This document shows positions 33,167-44,160 of a DNA stretch of 64,000 nucleotides, in pieces. Positions within the stretch are counted from its first letter, which is position 1, and every line of letters begins with the position of its first letter. Source of the DNA: Poa pratensis (Eukaryota > Streptophyta > Magnoliopsida > Poales > Poaceae); assembly GCA_947311845.1 (NCBI GenBank), contig CAMZMU010000034.1:83878079-83942078 (forward strand). The letters run 5' to 3'. The position numbers and the translations under genes were made by a program. A model generated the notes under the pieces. It was not told the origin of the DNA. It saw nothing but the letters and a program-made list of their open reading frames with translations, and made no database searches.

Positions 33167-33561
33167 GACATGGTGCTCTATCTATACTACTAGAGCTATG
33201 TGGGTTAAGACACAGGGGCACAGCCGCACAGGGCACGCTCCAACAGGACTTGGCAGAAATTCCCCGTGTTAGCTGGTGCCGCGGAGGGGGCGGTGCTGCG
33301 GTGGGCGCCGGAGGGAGCGGCTAGGGCGGTGGGCGCCGGAGGAGGCATCTAGGGCGGCGGTGACCGGAGGATGGGGCTAGGGCGCGAGTGACCGGAGGAG
33401 GCGGCTGGGGCTGGGGCGGCGGTGACCGGCGGAGGGGAGGGTGACCGGAGGTCTGCCGTGAACGGAGGAAAGGGCTGGGTGCTGGGGCGACGGTGACCGG
33501 CGCCCTCAGCCACAACAGCGACTTCGCCCCCGTCAGCGACGAGATCCCGCCTCGGTTCTCG

Positions 33562-36500
33562 ATGGACATCGGCGACGGCGGGCAACAGCGGCGCGGGCCG
33601 GCCACCACCTCTGCCGAGCTTCAAGCTGGAGCTGGAAGCAGGGAGAATCGAGCTAGAGCTGTAAGATTTTCTTCGAATCACTTGTGTTCTTGGTTAGGTT
33701 TTGATGTACAGTTTCAGAGAAGCACTAGATTCAGAGAAGCACTTTGTGATGTCCAGAACATTGGCTAGGTTTTGATGTCCAAAATTGGTTGTGCACTAGT
33801 TCCATGTGATGTTTGTTTCAGCTTCTTGTCTGTGCACTAGTGTTCAGAGAATCATACTTGTGGCTAGTGTTAGTGCTGTTAATTCTGTCAAAAAAAATGG
33901 TGCTTTGAACATGCTTTTGTATTAAGTGCAGTTCTTAGTGATTTGGATCTAGCTACTGTATAAAAATTTCTTAGTTACTGATTCTTAGTGATTTGAATTT
34001 AGCTATTGTCCTGAAGTCCAAAAATTGGTGCTTTGTACATGCTTTTGTCTTAAGTGCATCTGTTCATTGCTAATACGTAGCATTTTTCTGTCTTTGGCAG
34101 ATAGACAAAAATTGGATTAGAGGATGTAGAAGACTTTCCAATGAGCATCTGAAAGGAGTGGAAGATTTTATGCAGTTTGTTCGCAGAAGTGTTGCCGAGG
34201 ATGCTGAAGTTCGTTGTCCATGCCGCACTTGTCTGAACCGTGTACACCTACCTCTAGAGAGAGTGGAGCACCATCTCCTTCTGAAAGGAATGGCAAGCAC
34301 ATATGATAAGTGGACCCATCATGGAGAAAATTCAGATGATGAACCTGATGCAGAAGCACCCCATGCTGAACCTGATGCACAAGCACCCGGTGCTCAACCT
34401 GATGCACAAGCACACCTGTTTGGTGGTTTGGAGGAGGATGATCAGTATGAAGATGACAGATTACCCGACCTGATGGAGGATTTGTACAATGCTGAAAACC
34501 ATGATGAAGACCAGGGTGATGGACAGGAGTCTATCTTTGCCAAGGTGCTAGAGGAGATGAAGCAGGCACTTCAGGAGGGGGGAAATTTTCACGGTTTTCT
34601 TTCACCGTGAAATTGCTGCACATCAAGTCCTTCTACCGGATCAGCAACGTTGCTTTCAACGCAATCCTGCAGCTTTTGATCATACAATTCCCAAACAGCA
34701 CCATTCCTAAATCGTATGATGAAGCATTGAGTATAATACAGGAGCTGGGGCTTGGTTATGTGTCGATCCACGTCTGCAAAAACAATTGTGTGCTGTTTCG
34801 GAAGGAGTATAAAGACTGTGACAAGTGCCCGATATGTGATGCCTCTCGGTATAAGGATGCAGATGGGAGGAAGAGGATACCGGAGAAGGTTTTGAGACAC
34901 TTTCCATTAATTCCGAGGCTGAAGAGGATATTTCTTTCGCCGAAAACGGCAAAGGAGGTACGGTGGCACAAGGACAAGCGGCAACCCGTGGATAATGAAC
35001 TCAGTCATCCAGCCGATGGTGAAGCATGGAAAGATTTTGATAGGAAACACAAAGACTTTGCCGCAGATCCAAGAAACATAAGGCTTGGCATCGCCACGGA
35101 TGGTTTTAATCCGTTCAATAACATGGCCAACTCCTACAGCATGTGGCCGGTGTTTGTGATGAACTACAACCTCCCACCATGGGCATGCATGGATCAATCA
35201 AACTTCAGGATGGTGTTGCTGATCCCGGGTCCAAAATCTCCGGGCAAGGATTTTGACGTCTTCTTAGAGCCCCTCGTGGAAGAATTGATGGAGCTATGGA
35301 AGGGTGTACGTACGCATGATGCCCTGAGTCCGGATAAGTTCAATCTACGTGCAGCCATCATATGGTCCATCCATGATTTTCCGGGGCTGCACACACTCTT
35401 GGGGAGGATCACAGCGGGTTATCAGGCTTGTGTGCACTGTGACAAAAATCCTTGTTCGATGAAGATAAGGAACAAGATATGTTTTATTGGGCACCGCCGT
35501 TTCCTTGATCAAAACCATAAGTGGCGACGGAGCAAAGCTTTTAATGGCAAGACTGAAACCCGTGAGAAGCCAACAGAGTTCACTAAAGAAGAGCTAGAGC
35601 AACAGCTTGAGAAGGTGAGAGATGTCCGTCCAGGAAAGCATCAGAAGAAAAGAAAACGTGAGGATGGTCAATGTTGGAGCAGAAGGTCATCCTTGTGGGA
35701 CCTTCCATACTATCCAGGCTTGAAGTTAAGGCACAATCTCGATGTTATGCACATCGAGAAAAATATTTTTGACAATTTGCTTGGAACATTTATGAGCATC
35801 GAAGGCAAGACAAAGGATACGGTAAACTCCAGGCTTGATTTGGAAGACATGGGAATAAGAGAGGAGCTACATCTACAGCCTGTTGATAAGGAAGATGAAA
35901 ATTCTTCTTATGAAATGCCGCAAGCATGGTACACGATGAGTAAAGAACAAAAGATTGCATTTTGTGAGTTCATAAAGGCTGTGAGGTTTCCAGATGGCTA
36001 CGCCTCGAACCTAGCAAGGTGTGTGTCCCCCGATGGATGCAAGCTTCAAGGGCTCAAGACCCATGACTGCCATATTCTCCTCCAACGAATTTTACCAGTG
36101 GGCCTCCGAGGAATTATGGATAAGGAAATATATGAGGCTGTCGCTGAGCTCGGAAACTTCTTTCGAGAACTATGCTGCAAAACACTGAAGTTAGATGTTC
36201 TGGAAAGACTTAAAGCTGAAATCCCGGTTATTCTTTGTAAACTTGAGAGGATTTTCCCTCCAGCATTCTTCGACGTGATGGTCCATTTGGCCATCCATCT
36301 ACCGGAAGAGGCGATCCTTAGAGGCCCGGTCCATTATGGTTGGATGTTCCCCGTCGAAAGAAGGTTGCTTACAACTAAGCGCTTTGTGAGAAACACGGCC
36401 AGACCTGAAGGATCCATTGCCGAAGCATATGTTGTGGACGAGTGCTTGACGTTCTGCTCTAGATATTTCGATGATGTGGACACAAGATTTAACAAGAAGG

Positions 36501-37724
36501 GCAGAAATAGGGCGCGAGACGATTCGCAAAGTCATGACTTGTCGGTTTTCAACCATGGTGTGAACTTCCTTGGAGGCTCGGACTACTTGGAGGTTGGGGC
36601 TGAATATGAGAAGATGGTTTGGTACGTGCTCAGTAGCTGCGCGGAGGTTCAACCATATATCGAGTATGTATTTTCTTGTGCACTTGTATGCTTCTTTTGG
36701 TTGGAACCTATTTGCTTGGCCTAGTGTTCTGATCCTCTGTTTTTTTGGCATTGCAGGAAGTGTAAAGAAGAGTTGAGGCAGCAAGATAGCCATATCAATG
36801 TCGACAAATGGCTTGTGAAGGGCTTTGCCAAATGGTTTATGAACCATGTGAGATTTTTAGCCTTTGAATCAGTTGTTGCATGTCTTTATTTTATTTTGTT
36901 TGGTTTATGTGTTATTCATCCTAGATGTGTTTGTGCAGGTTGGAAAACTGCATGGCGAGAAGAAGGTCAGTGATGATCTGTTTGCCTTGGCCTGCCTCCC
37001 AGATAAGCGAGTGAGAGTGTACTCAGCGTGTATTGTTGGTGGTGTCCGATACCACACCGTTGATCGCGAGAAGAACAGGAAGACCCAGAATAGTGGGATC
37101 CTTACCGAGGGAACACATGATGGGGATGACATTGAGTTCTATGGTCAGCTTAGGAGGATAATAAGTTTGCAGTACAACTCCAGCGGAGGCGTTGATCGCT
37201 CGGTGGTCCTTTTTAGCTGTGATTGGTTTGATATAGGTGGAAAGAAGAAGACAGGAGTCCGGGATGATGGATACTTCAAAAGCATAAACATTGGAAGGTT
37301 CTGGTATAAAAATGATCCCTTCATTCTAACAACGATGGCAACCAAAGTTTTTTATGTGCCAGACACCTTGTATCATGGAAATTGGCGAGTTGTGCAGAAA
37401 TTTCAGCACAGGCATTTGTGGAGCGTGAAAGAAATTCAAACGGAAGAGGGTCCCGGAGTTCGTGATCTGGCATACCAAGACGATGAGTCAACGGAAGTTC
37501 CGGTGCAACCTAAAGAAAGCAATGTGCAAACCAGGCTGCGAAGGGACCGTGAACGTGTGTTGGTTGATGCTGCAGTTGTAGAAAGAAGTAAGAAGAGAAG
37601 GAAGGAGGTGGTGGATGTGCATGAAAGCGAGGATGAGGATGAGACGATGCTGCAATATCATAGCGACGATGACGATGAGAGGGCTGGGCATAGAAATCCT
37701 GGTTTTGATCTCGATGATGAGTAG
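33562..37724 (+). CDS. CACTA TNP2-type transposase
   Basis: Exons: 34101-36663, 36757-36847 and 36939-37724, with a possible short first exon 33562-33660 supplying an ATG in phase. Domain order: Transpos_assoc (RGCRRLSNEHL, CPCRTCLNRVHL; ~34101-34320), an acidic linker, TNP2/Transposase_21 (YKDCDKCPICDASRYKD, GIATDGFNPFNNM, FPGLHTLLGRITAGYQAC, HNLDVMHIEKNIFDNLLGT; to ~35800), DUF4218 (GLKTHDCHILLQRILPVGLR, GWMFPVERRLLTTKRFVRN; to ~36500) and DUF4216 (FYGQLRRIISLQY, VVLFSCDWFD; exon 3). It would cut and rejoin the element's ends in the nucleus. Two oddities: the reading frame changes in a G run near 34577-34583, and the second exon starts IDKNW where MDKSW is usual. Otherwise it is open over ~1,150 codons. 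Confidence 0.88.
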
Positions 37725-38350
37725 TTAGGTAAATTCTATCTTCTATGTTCTTTTCTGGAAATTCTGCTCATCTTCACACAAGGTTGCTGTTGGTGCTCAA
37801 GTTCTATCTTCTATGTTCATTTCTTGAAATTTTGCTCATCTTTTGTTCACATGATTCATTTTGTTGCAGGCCTGATGGATGTGCTTGATGGATGACACAA
37901 GGTTCTGTTGCTACTGTTTCTGGATGTGCTTGATGGATGACACAAGGTTCTGTTGCTGCTGTTTCTGGATGTGCTTGTACCTGATGAATGTGCTTGTAAC
38001 TTGTAATGGATGTTTTTCAGTTCTGACAAGAATTTGTAAGCTTTTTGATGCAGCAATCTAAGAATATTGCACTTGGTAGTCTGAATATTGAACTTGCTGT
38101 GCTTGTTCGAATTTGTTTCACTTGTTATTGCTTCTTAATACTGCACTTGTTATAGTTTCTGAATATTGCACTTGCTCTGTCTGTCTAGACAGGATTGCAA
38201 AAAAATGGTGGAGGCCTGGGACTCGAACCCAGGACCTCAGGGTACAGCGTATGGTGTGTTGCCATTGGGTTAGATGGGAGATCTTGTTAGATATAGCCCA
38301 TTTGTCCTTTTTAATGTATTAACAGTGCAGTCGTAAAAATGCAAACAAAA
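37725..38350. repeat. Transposase 3' region with two local tandem duplications
   Basis: Contains a ~66-bp duplication (TTCTATCTTCTATGTTC blocks, ~37735 and 37803) and a ~48-bp duplication (GATGGATGACACAAGGTTCT, ~37887 and 37932). Probably 3' UTR and spacer. Confidence 0.6.
38198..38285 (-). other. Second tRNA-like sequence with Pol III box motifs and a T run
   Basis: On the minus strand TAACCCAATGG (A-box-like) is followed ~32 bases later by GGTTCGAGTCC (B-box). A perfect 5-bp T-stem (CTGGG/CCCAG) surrounds TTCGAGT. The sequence then reads GGCCTCCACCA and a TTTTTTT terminator-like run. The anticodon arm is not convincing. Same orientation as the copy at 33078. Confidence 0.5.
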
Positions 38351-38355
38351 CGTGA

Positions 38356-38698
38356 TCAACACATTTCATTCATGAAATACTGGAACATATTGAAATAAAA
38401 ATAAAAATGCATGATCAAGCACAAAATAGCTTATACATAGATCATCCAACAACAATCTGATACCCAACCATCTCCAACAATACTGGAACATTTCATAGAC
38501 AACCATGTCCAAAAGCAAACTGATACCTTACTAGATTCATTACATAGTATTACCAGTTCACACAACTAGATTCATTACATGCCACATTACTAGATAACAC
38601 ATGCTTCAGACCAAGTAGATTACCATACCAAATAGATCACAAAAAGCAGCCATAGTTCATGCTTCAAACACAGCTTCAGACCAACTAGATAACACATG
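38356..38698. other. Spacer downstream of the B3 gene
   Basis: AT-rich; the phrase CAACTAGATAACACATGCT and related ACTAGATTCATTACAT repeats recur. Presumably the 3' UTR of the minus-strand B3 gene. Confidence 0.4.
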
Positions 38699-40299
38699 CT
38701 ATATTTTGTCAACAACCACCTTCAGACTCTTGGCACCATGGTGTCGAAACCAGAACATGAGAATGTCACCCACTTTCCATTTCTGATCCGCCGTTACAGA
38801 CAGCCATTCTCGTGTCATTGTCGCTTTCCCATCTTTTCCAAGCTTCATGTGGACATTAGCAGTTTTCTTACATTTGTCGTAGAAGACCTTTACATCCGTT
38901 CCTTCTGTTGTAAGGCGGCTTTCAAGGTAGGTCTGGGTGTACTGAAGGTTGAAATACTGCAAAGAAAGGCAGTTAGACAAGTTCAAATCCAGTTCAACAT
39001 TGGTTGCAAACAAGAGGCTGGGCATGTATTTTACCATCTTTCCTTTGCCAGCTTCAATGTGTGACTGTACCAAGCTGCAGATATAGAATGGTGGTGTTGG
39101 TTGTTTTTCAGCACAAAAGTTCTTCACAACTTCCTTTTGCCTATTATCCAAGTCGGTTCCCTTGGAAAACACAACGAATTGGCCCAGAACACTATCTGGA
39201 ATGGCGTCGTCATAGTGGTAGTGCTTGCGGCACATGGTCGGCTCGAATACCTTGACGGTGAGCACGTCAACGCCGTCGTAACTGCAGACCAGCAAATCGC
39301 CTACCTGCAGTCCGAAAGAGATCACAAACCGCTTCCAGCCGGGCCCAAGGAACATGCGGCCACCTCCGTCAAACACCACCTCTACCTCACAGAAGCTGCG
39401 CTCATCGCCCGCCTCACGCAGCTTAAGTTCTTGGGGCTCACGACCTTCCAGAAACTTGGCAAACTTGTCAGGCAGCTTCGCAGGGCCCGAGACATCCATA
39501 ACGAAATGGAAGAACTCGAAGTTTGACAGGTCCATCGTAGCAAACCTGCAGATATGGAAGTCTGAATCATAAGCTGCAGATAACAGTAATTAAAGGCTGC
39601 AGATAGAATGTAGCTTAACAAGAATATGTGCAAAAGATTTTGTACAGAGAAACCAACCCGGAACAAACAGCTAGCACATCAGAGCACAAGAATCAGAAAT
39701 GAGCAGAGCATGTATGTGCAACCAAAAAGAAAATCTCACAATCACATTTAAACAAACAGCTAGCACACAGCTCGACATATTCAGGTAGCTCTCACAAGAA
39801 TCAGAAATGAGCAGAGCGTGATGAATATAGCTCTCACACAAATTATTCATCTGTTCACAAATGCTATGTGAACTGTTCATGGTATCAGATGTGTTTGATT
39901 CAAATGAGCTACTTGTACATGGAGAACTTGACCATTAGTTCACACGCAGAGAGAGAAAGAGATTACTCGTTGCCGGACGGCGGGAGAGAGCTTGACCTTT
40001 GCCGGCGAGATGAAGAACGGCGGAACGGCAGGAATGGCGGAAACATCGACGATGTCGAGCAGCTCGACGACGGGATGAGCTTCAATGAATCGACCTGCCC
40101 CTCAGCTCGCCGGTGCGTCAGGGAGCGAATCGATGGTTTCCCGCTGCCGGCTCATTACGCGTGGATTGGAGGCAACAACGGCGACACTACGACGGCGACA
40201 CTACGACGGCGGCGGATCACGGATCCGCGGAGACATACCCCTAGCGTCGATACACAGAGCAGGGGAGCAGGGAAGCAAAGGAGCAGGTGAATGCTTACC
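38699..40299 (-). CDS. B3 DNA-binding-domain protein carried inside the CACTA element
   Basis: The open frame runs from the ATG at 39535 to the stop at 38699 (278 codons). Residues ~8-105 read as a plant B3 domain: FHFVMDVSGPAKLPDKFAKF, then GPGWKRFVISFGLQVGDLLV, ending LTVKVFEPT. The C-terminal ~100 residues look like a second, weaker B3 fold (SRLTTEGTDVKVFY, MTREWLSVTADQKWKVGDIL). A 78-bp in-frame segment (39034-38957) has GT and AG ends and may be an intron. Upstream on the minus strand are a TATATATAAG-type box near 40500-40512, a GC-rich leader, a donor at 40298 and an acceptor at 39546, giving a 753-bp 5' UTR intron. B3 proteins of the REM group bind DNA in the nucleus. It is antisense to both transposase genes and was probably captured from the host. 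Confidence 0.75.
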
Positions 40300-40692
40300 C
40301 AGATGGGCGACCGGATCCGCGGGGGGCGACGGGGGCGCCGGGCTCCTCCGCCGGCGAGCAGACCAGAGCTCGATTTGGGGAGACAAGAGTGCTCGATTTG
40401 GGAAATTTGGGAGACGAGCAGACCAGAGCTCGATTTAGGGAGACAAGAAGGCACCTGGTCACCGACGTGTAGGACCAGGCCGGTGTCTTGCCCAATTTAC
40501 TTATATATAAAAACAAAAGAAAAAGAAAAGGACAGTGTATTGGTCTATTTATCAAATTAAATTTCTGTTGTTAGAAAAGAAAAAAGTACTTGTCATATGT
40601 TACAATTAATGTGTGTTGCTCTTGACAAATTAAAGACGTTATGTTGCTAAAAAAAACCACTTCCCATTTTTTATACTCTAAGTGTCGAAAAT

Positions 40693-42476
40693 AGAGTTTT
40701 TTGTGAAGCGGCTACCGAGAATATCGGGCAAAATGGCACCGCTCATTTTTTGACTCAAAGTAGAACACATTTCATGCACAATCAGCGAAAAGTATGCATT
40801 TTAGGGCTTTCTACCTACTTTAATCAATTAAAACCGTTTCCTGCCGATTCAGCTGAAAACTGCTAGAATTTGAACTACAGGTGCTACATAGTTTGCCCAC
40901 TATTTTTCCTAAAAATCATTTTTAGATTCACAAGTGGCTATTTCATCAGAGATATACCAAAATATCCGCATGATTCAATCCCTAGACACGAACGGTCACG
41001 ACGGCGACTAGATTTTGAAACCACCATACGAAATTCATAAAAAATCAAAAAAATGGGAAACCTTCGCGTAGCGTCATCTTATGTGAGGTAGTTAACAGAA
41101 AAAAATATAAACTTGCAATACGGAAGTTTTCGTGAAAAAGTGTTCTCAGAAACAAGCTATCATGAACGAAGATCTATGGCTTTCATGCCAAACTACCAAT
41201 CTTATGGCCACAATCATAATATAGTTTGTTCAAATATGCCCAAATTTGGCACATGTGTGCACGGTGGGATGACGAACAATGTTGCCGACCAAAGGTTTCA
41301 ACATGTTTCACAAAAAAATCCACTTTTCATTTTATAAGTGCAAAACCCAGAGTTTTTTGTGAAGCGGCTACCGAGAATATCGGGCAAAATGGCACCGCTC
41401 ATTTTTTGACTCAAAGTAGAACACATTTCATGCACAATCAGCGAAAAGTATGCATTTTAGGGCTTTCTACCTACTTTAATCAATTAAAACCGTTTCCTGC
41501 CGATTCAGCTGAAAACTGCTAGAATTTGAACTACAGGTGCTACATAGTTTGCCCACTATTTTTCCTAAAAATCATTTTTAGATTCACAAGTGGCTATTTC
41601 ATCAGAGATATACCAAAATATCCGCATGATTCAATCCCTAGACACGAACGGTCACGACGGCGACTCCGACTAGATTTTGAAACCACCATACGAAATTCAT
41701 AAAAAATCAAAAAAATGGGAAACCTTCGCGTAGCGTCATCTTATGTGAGGTAGTTAACAGAAAAAAATATAAACTTGCAATACGGAAGTTTTCGTGAAAA
41801 AGTGTTCTCAGAAACAAGCTATCATGAACGAAGATCTATGGCTTTCATGCCAAACTACCAATCTTATGGCCACAATCATAATATAGTTTGTTCAAATATG
41901 CCCAAATTTGGCACATGTGTGCACGGTGGGATGACGAACAATGTTGCCGACCAAAGATTTCAACATGTTTCACAAAAAAATCCACTTTTCATTTTATAAG
42001 TGCAAAACCCAGAGTTTTTTGTGAAGCGGCTACCGAGAATATCGGGCAAAATGGCACCGCTCATTTTTTGACTCAAAGTAGAACACATTTCATGCACAAT
42101 CAGCGAAAAGTATGCATTTTAGGGCTTTCTACCTACTTTAATCAATTAAAACCGTTTCCTGCCGATTCAGCTGAAAACTGCTAGAATTTGAACTACAGGT
42201 GCTACATAGTTTGCCCACTATTTTTCCTAAAAATCATTTTTAGATTCACAAGTGGCTATTTCATCAGAGATATACCAAAATATCCGCATGATTCAATCCC
42301 TAGACACGAACGGTCACGACGGTGACTTCGACTAGATTTTGAAATCACCATACAAAATTCATAAAAAATCAAAAAAAGGGGAAACCTTCACGTAGCGTCA
42401 TCTTATGTGACATAGTTAACATATAAATATATAAACTTGCAATACGGAAGTTTTCGTGAAAAAGTGTTCTCAAAAC
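40693..42476. repeat. Tandem array, ~656/662-bp unit, 2.7 copies
   Basis: Copies start at 40693, 41349 and 42011 with AGAGTTTTTTGTGAAGCGGC. They are nearly identical. Copy 2 has a 6-bp insertion (CTCCGA), and the third copy breaks off near 42476. No convincing coding capacity; the ~74-codon frames inside are too short and repeat-bound. Confidence 0.92.
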
Positions 42477-42667
42477 TTATGTGACACCTTATGTTACATC
42501 TTATGTGACATCTTAATCATGTGAAACTTTTCACTAAACTCTATATCACATCATTACACACTTGAATTATATTTAGTTTGTACACAATTTCAATTCATAC
42601 ATACACTATACATTTTTGCCCACTTTAATTGTATTTAGTTTGTACAACAAACCCCAAAATGGCAAAG

Positions 42668-42802
42668 CTAAAATTTCCCTCCATTTTTTCATCTAAAACC
42701 ACCAATTTCCCTCCACTTTCCCTCCCTCCCGCCTGTCCTAAAATTTCCCTCCATTTTTTCATCTAAAACCACCAATTTCCCTCCACTTTCCCTCCCTCCC
42801 GC
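42668..42802. repeat. 70-bp tandem duplication, pyrimidine-rich
   Basis: CTAAAATTTCCCTCCATTTT-type unit at 42668 and 42738, in the putative promoter of the PF03004-type gene. Confidence 0.8.
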
Positions 42803-43077
42803 ATTCCTGTCTGAATTTTCGCTGAAATGACAGAAACAACCCACCACAATTGAAAAAGGTTGGGGTATTTCCGTAATTCCCACCGTCGAACCCTCTACAC
42901 ACGCCCATCTCCTCGTCCCGATCCAGACAATTCCCCAATCCTCCTCCCATCTTGCCGCCGCACCGAGAGAGAAGGGACACCGCACCGCCGATCTTGCTGC
43001 TGCCCGGAGCCTCGTCCTCGTCGAGCAGAGCGTGAGGATGAGGTCACCACTCCGTCCTCGTCGTCCGCGCTGAAGCC

Positions 43078-43255
43078 CGGCCGCCGCCGCCGCCAAGAAC
43101 TTCCTCATCCACGCCGCCGCCAAGGACTTCCTCATCCACGCCGCCGCCAAGGACATCCTCATCGACGCCGCCGCCAAGGACTTCTTCATCCACGCCGCCG
43201 ACAAGGACTTCTTCCTCGACGCCGGCAAGAACTTCTTCCTTGACGCCGCCAAGAA
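43078..43255. repeat. ~30-bp GC-rich minisatellite in the leader of the PF03004-type gene
   Basis: Six or so units of GCCGCCGCCAAGGACTTCCT type ending ATCCAC. One frame encodes repeated AAAKDFLIH-like units but has no ATG, so I treat it as transcribed leader. The following sequence to 44160 is T-rich and probably a 5' UTR intron. Confidence 0.65.
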
Positions 43256-44160
43256 CTCCTTCCTCGACAACGTCACCTGCAGCGTCCCCTCCATCTCTCC
43301 TCCGACCTCAGGTCCTCCGTTCACTCCTCAGGCTTGCGTGTCATGGCGTGTTCTAGGTTGCTAAATTAGCTACAACTAGGGTTTGCGTGTACTGGCCTCT
43401 AGGTTTGCATACCTAGGGTTAGGGTTTGCGTGGCATGCCCTCTCTGGTTCATGGAGGATGATTGATTGGTTGTTCCTAGTACTAGTACTTGCTTTCTTGC
43501 TTCAGCTTGTATTTGCTCGCTGAATTATCTATACTCATAGTATTTGCTTGCTCATTTTGCTCAATTACCTATGTTCATCATGCTTTGAAAGCTCCTAGTC
43601 CTTACTGTACTGTTATGGAGTGCGCTGGAATGCAGCTAGTTCTTGCTTGCTCCAGCTACTACTTGCTTTGTACTGTTCTTGCTGTATAGTAGTATCTCTG
43701 GAATGCTCTATAATTATTTGCTGATTTAAATATGAGTTACATGTTTATCATTGTTTGGTTGATGTAAATGTGCTACATGTAGTTCTGTTGGTTGGCATGC
43801 CAAGTAGTTGACCTTTGATGTAAATTTGATTTTTTAGTTGACCTTTGATCAATACTAGCTTGCTTGGTTATGTTACATGACATGCTAATTTATTTGCTTA
43901 GTTACTGGCCAATCCAGTACTAAATCAGTGGTGTGCTGTTTCCTGCCTACCGTTCTAGCTAGTACTGCTGCTGTCTTAGTGGGATGTCTTGCACTTATTT
44001 TCAGTTTGTAGTTATGTTGTTAATCCACATTGGTGCACTGCTAGCTTGCTTGGTTTTGTGGTGCATATTGTTGATTAAGTCTTGATTTCTCTTCTACTTT
44101 ATCAAGTCCACTAATTCTTGTTCATTCTATTTTGCATCCCCTCCCCCCTCCAGATCAGCC

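Noticed and set aside
33060..33170. Calling a functional tRNA gene
   Set aside because: Box motifs and a T-arm are present, but no acceptor stem can be closed; kept only as tRNA-like.
39868..40560. Plus-strand frames opposite the B3 leader
   Set aside because: They are antisense to the GC-rich 5' UTR exon and intron of the B3 gene and show no domain.
41113..42184. Identical ~74- and 98-codon frames in successive array units
   Set aside because: They are repeated only because the 660-bp unit is repeated; too short and without motifs.
42689..43324. 211-codon minus-strand frame with SRKK/AAW.MRKSL repeats
   Set aside because: Arises from the reverse reading of the GC-rich minisatellite in the leader of the PF03004-type gene.
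43405..43430. Telomere-like TAGGGTTAGGGTTTG
   Set aside because: Only about two units inside a T/G-rich leader intron; no array.
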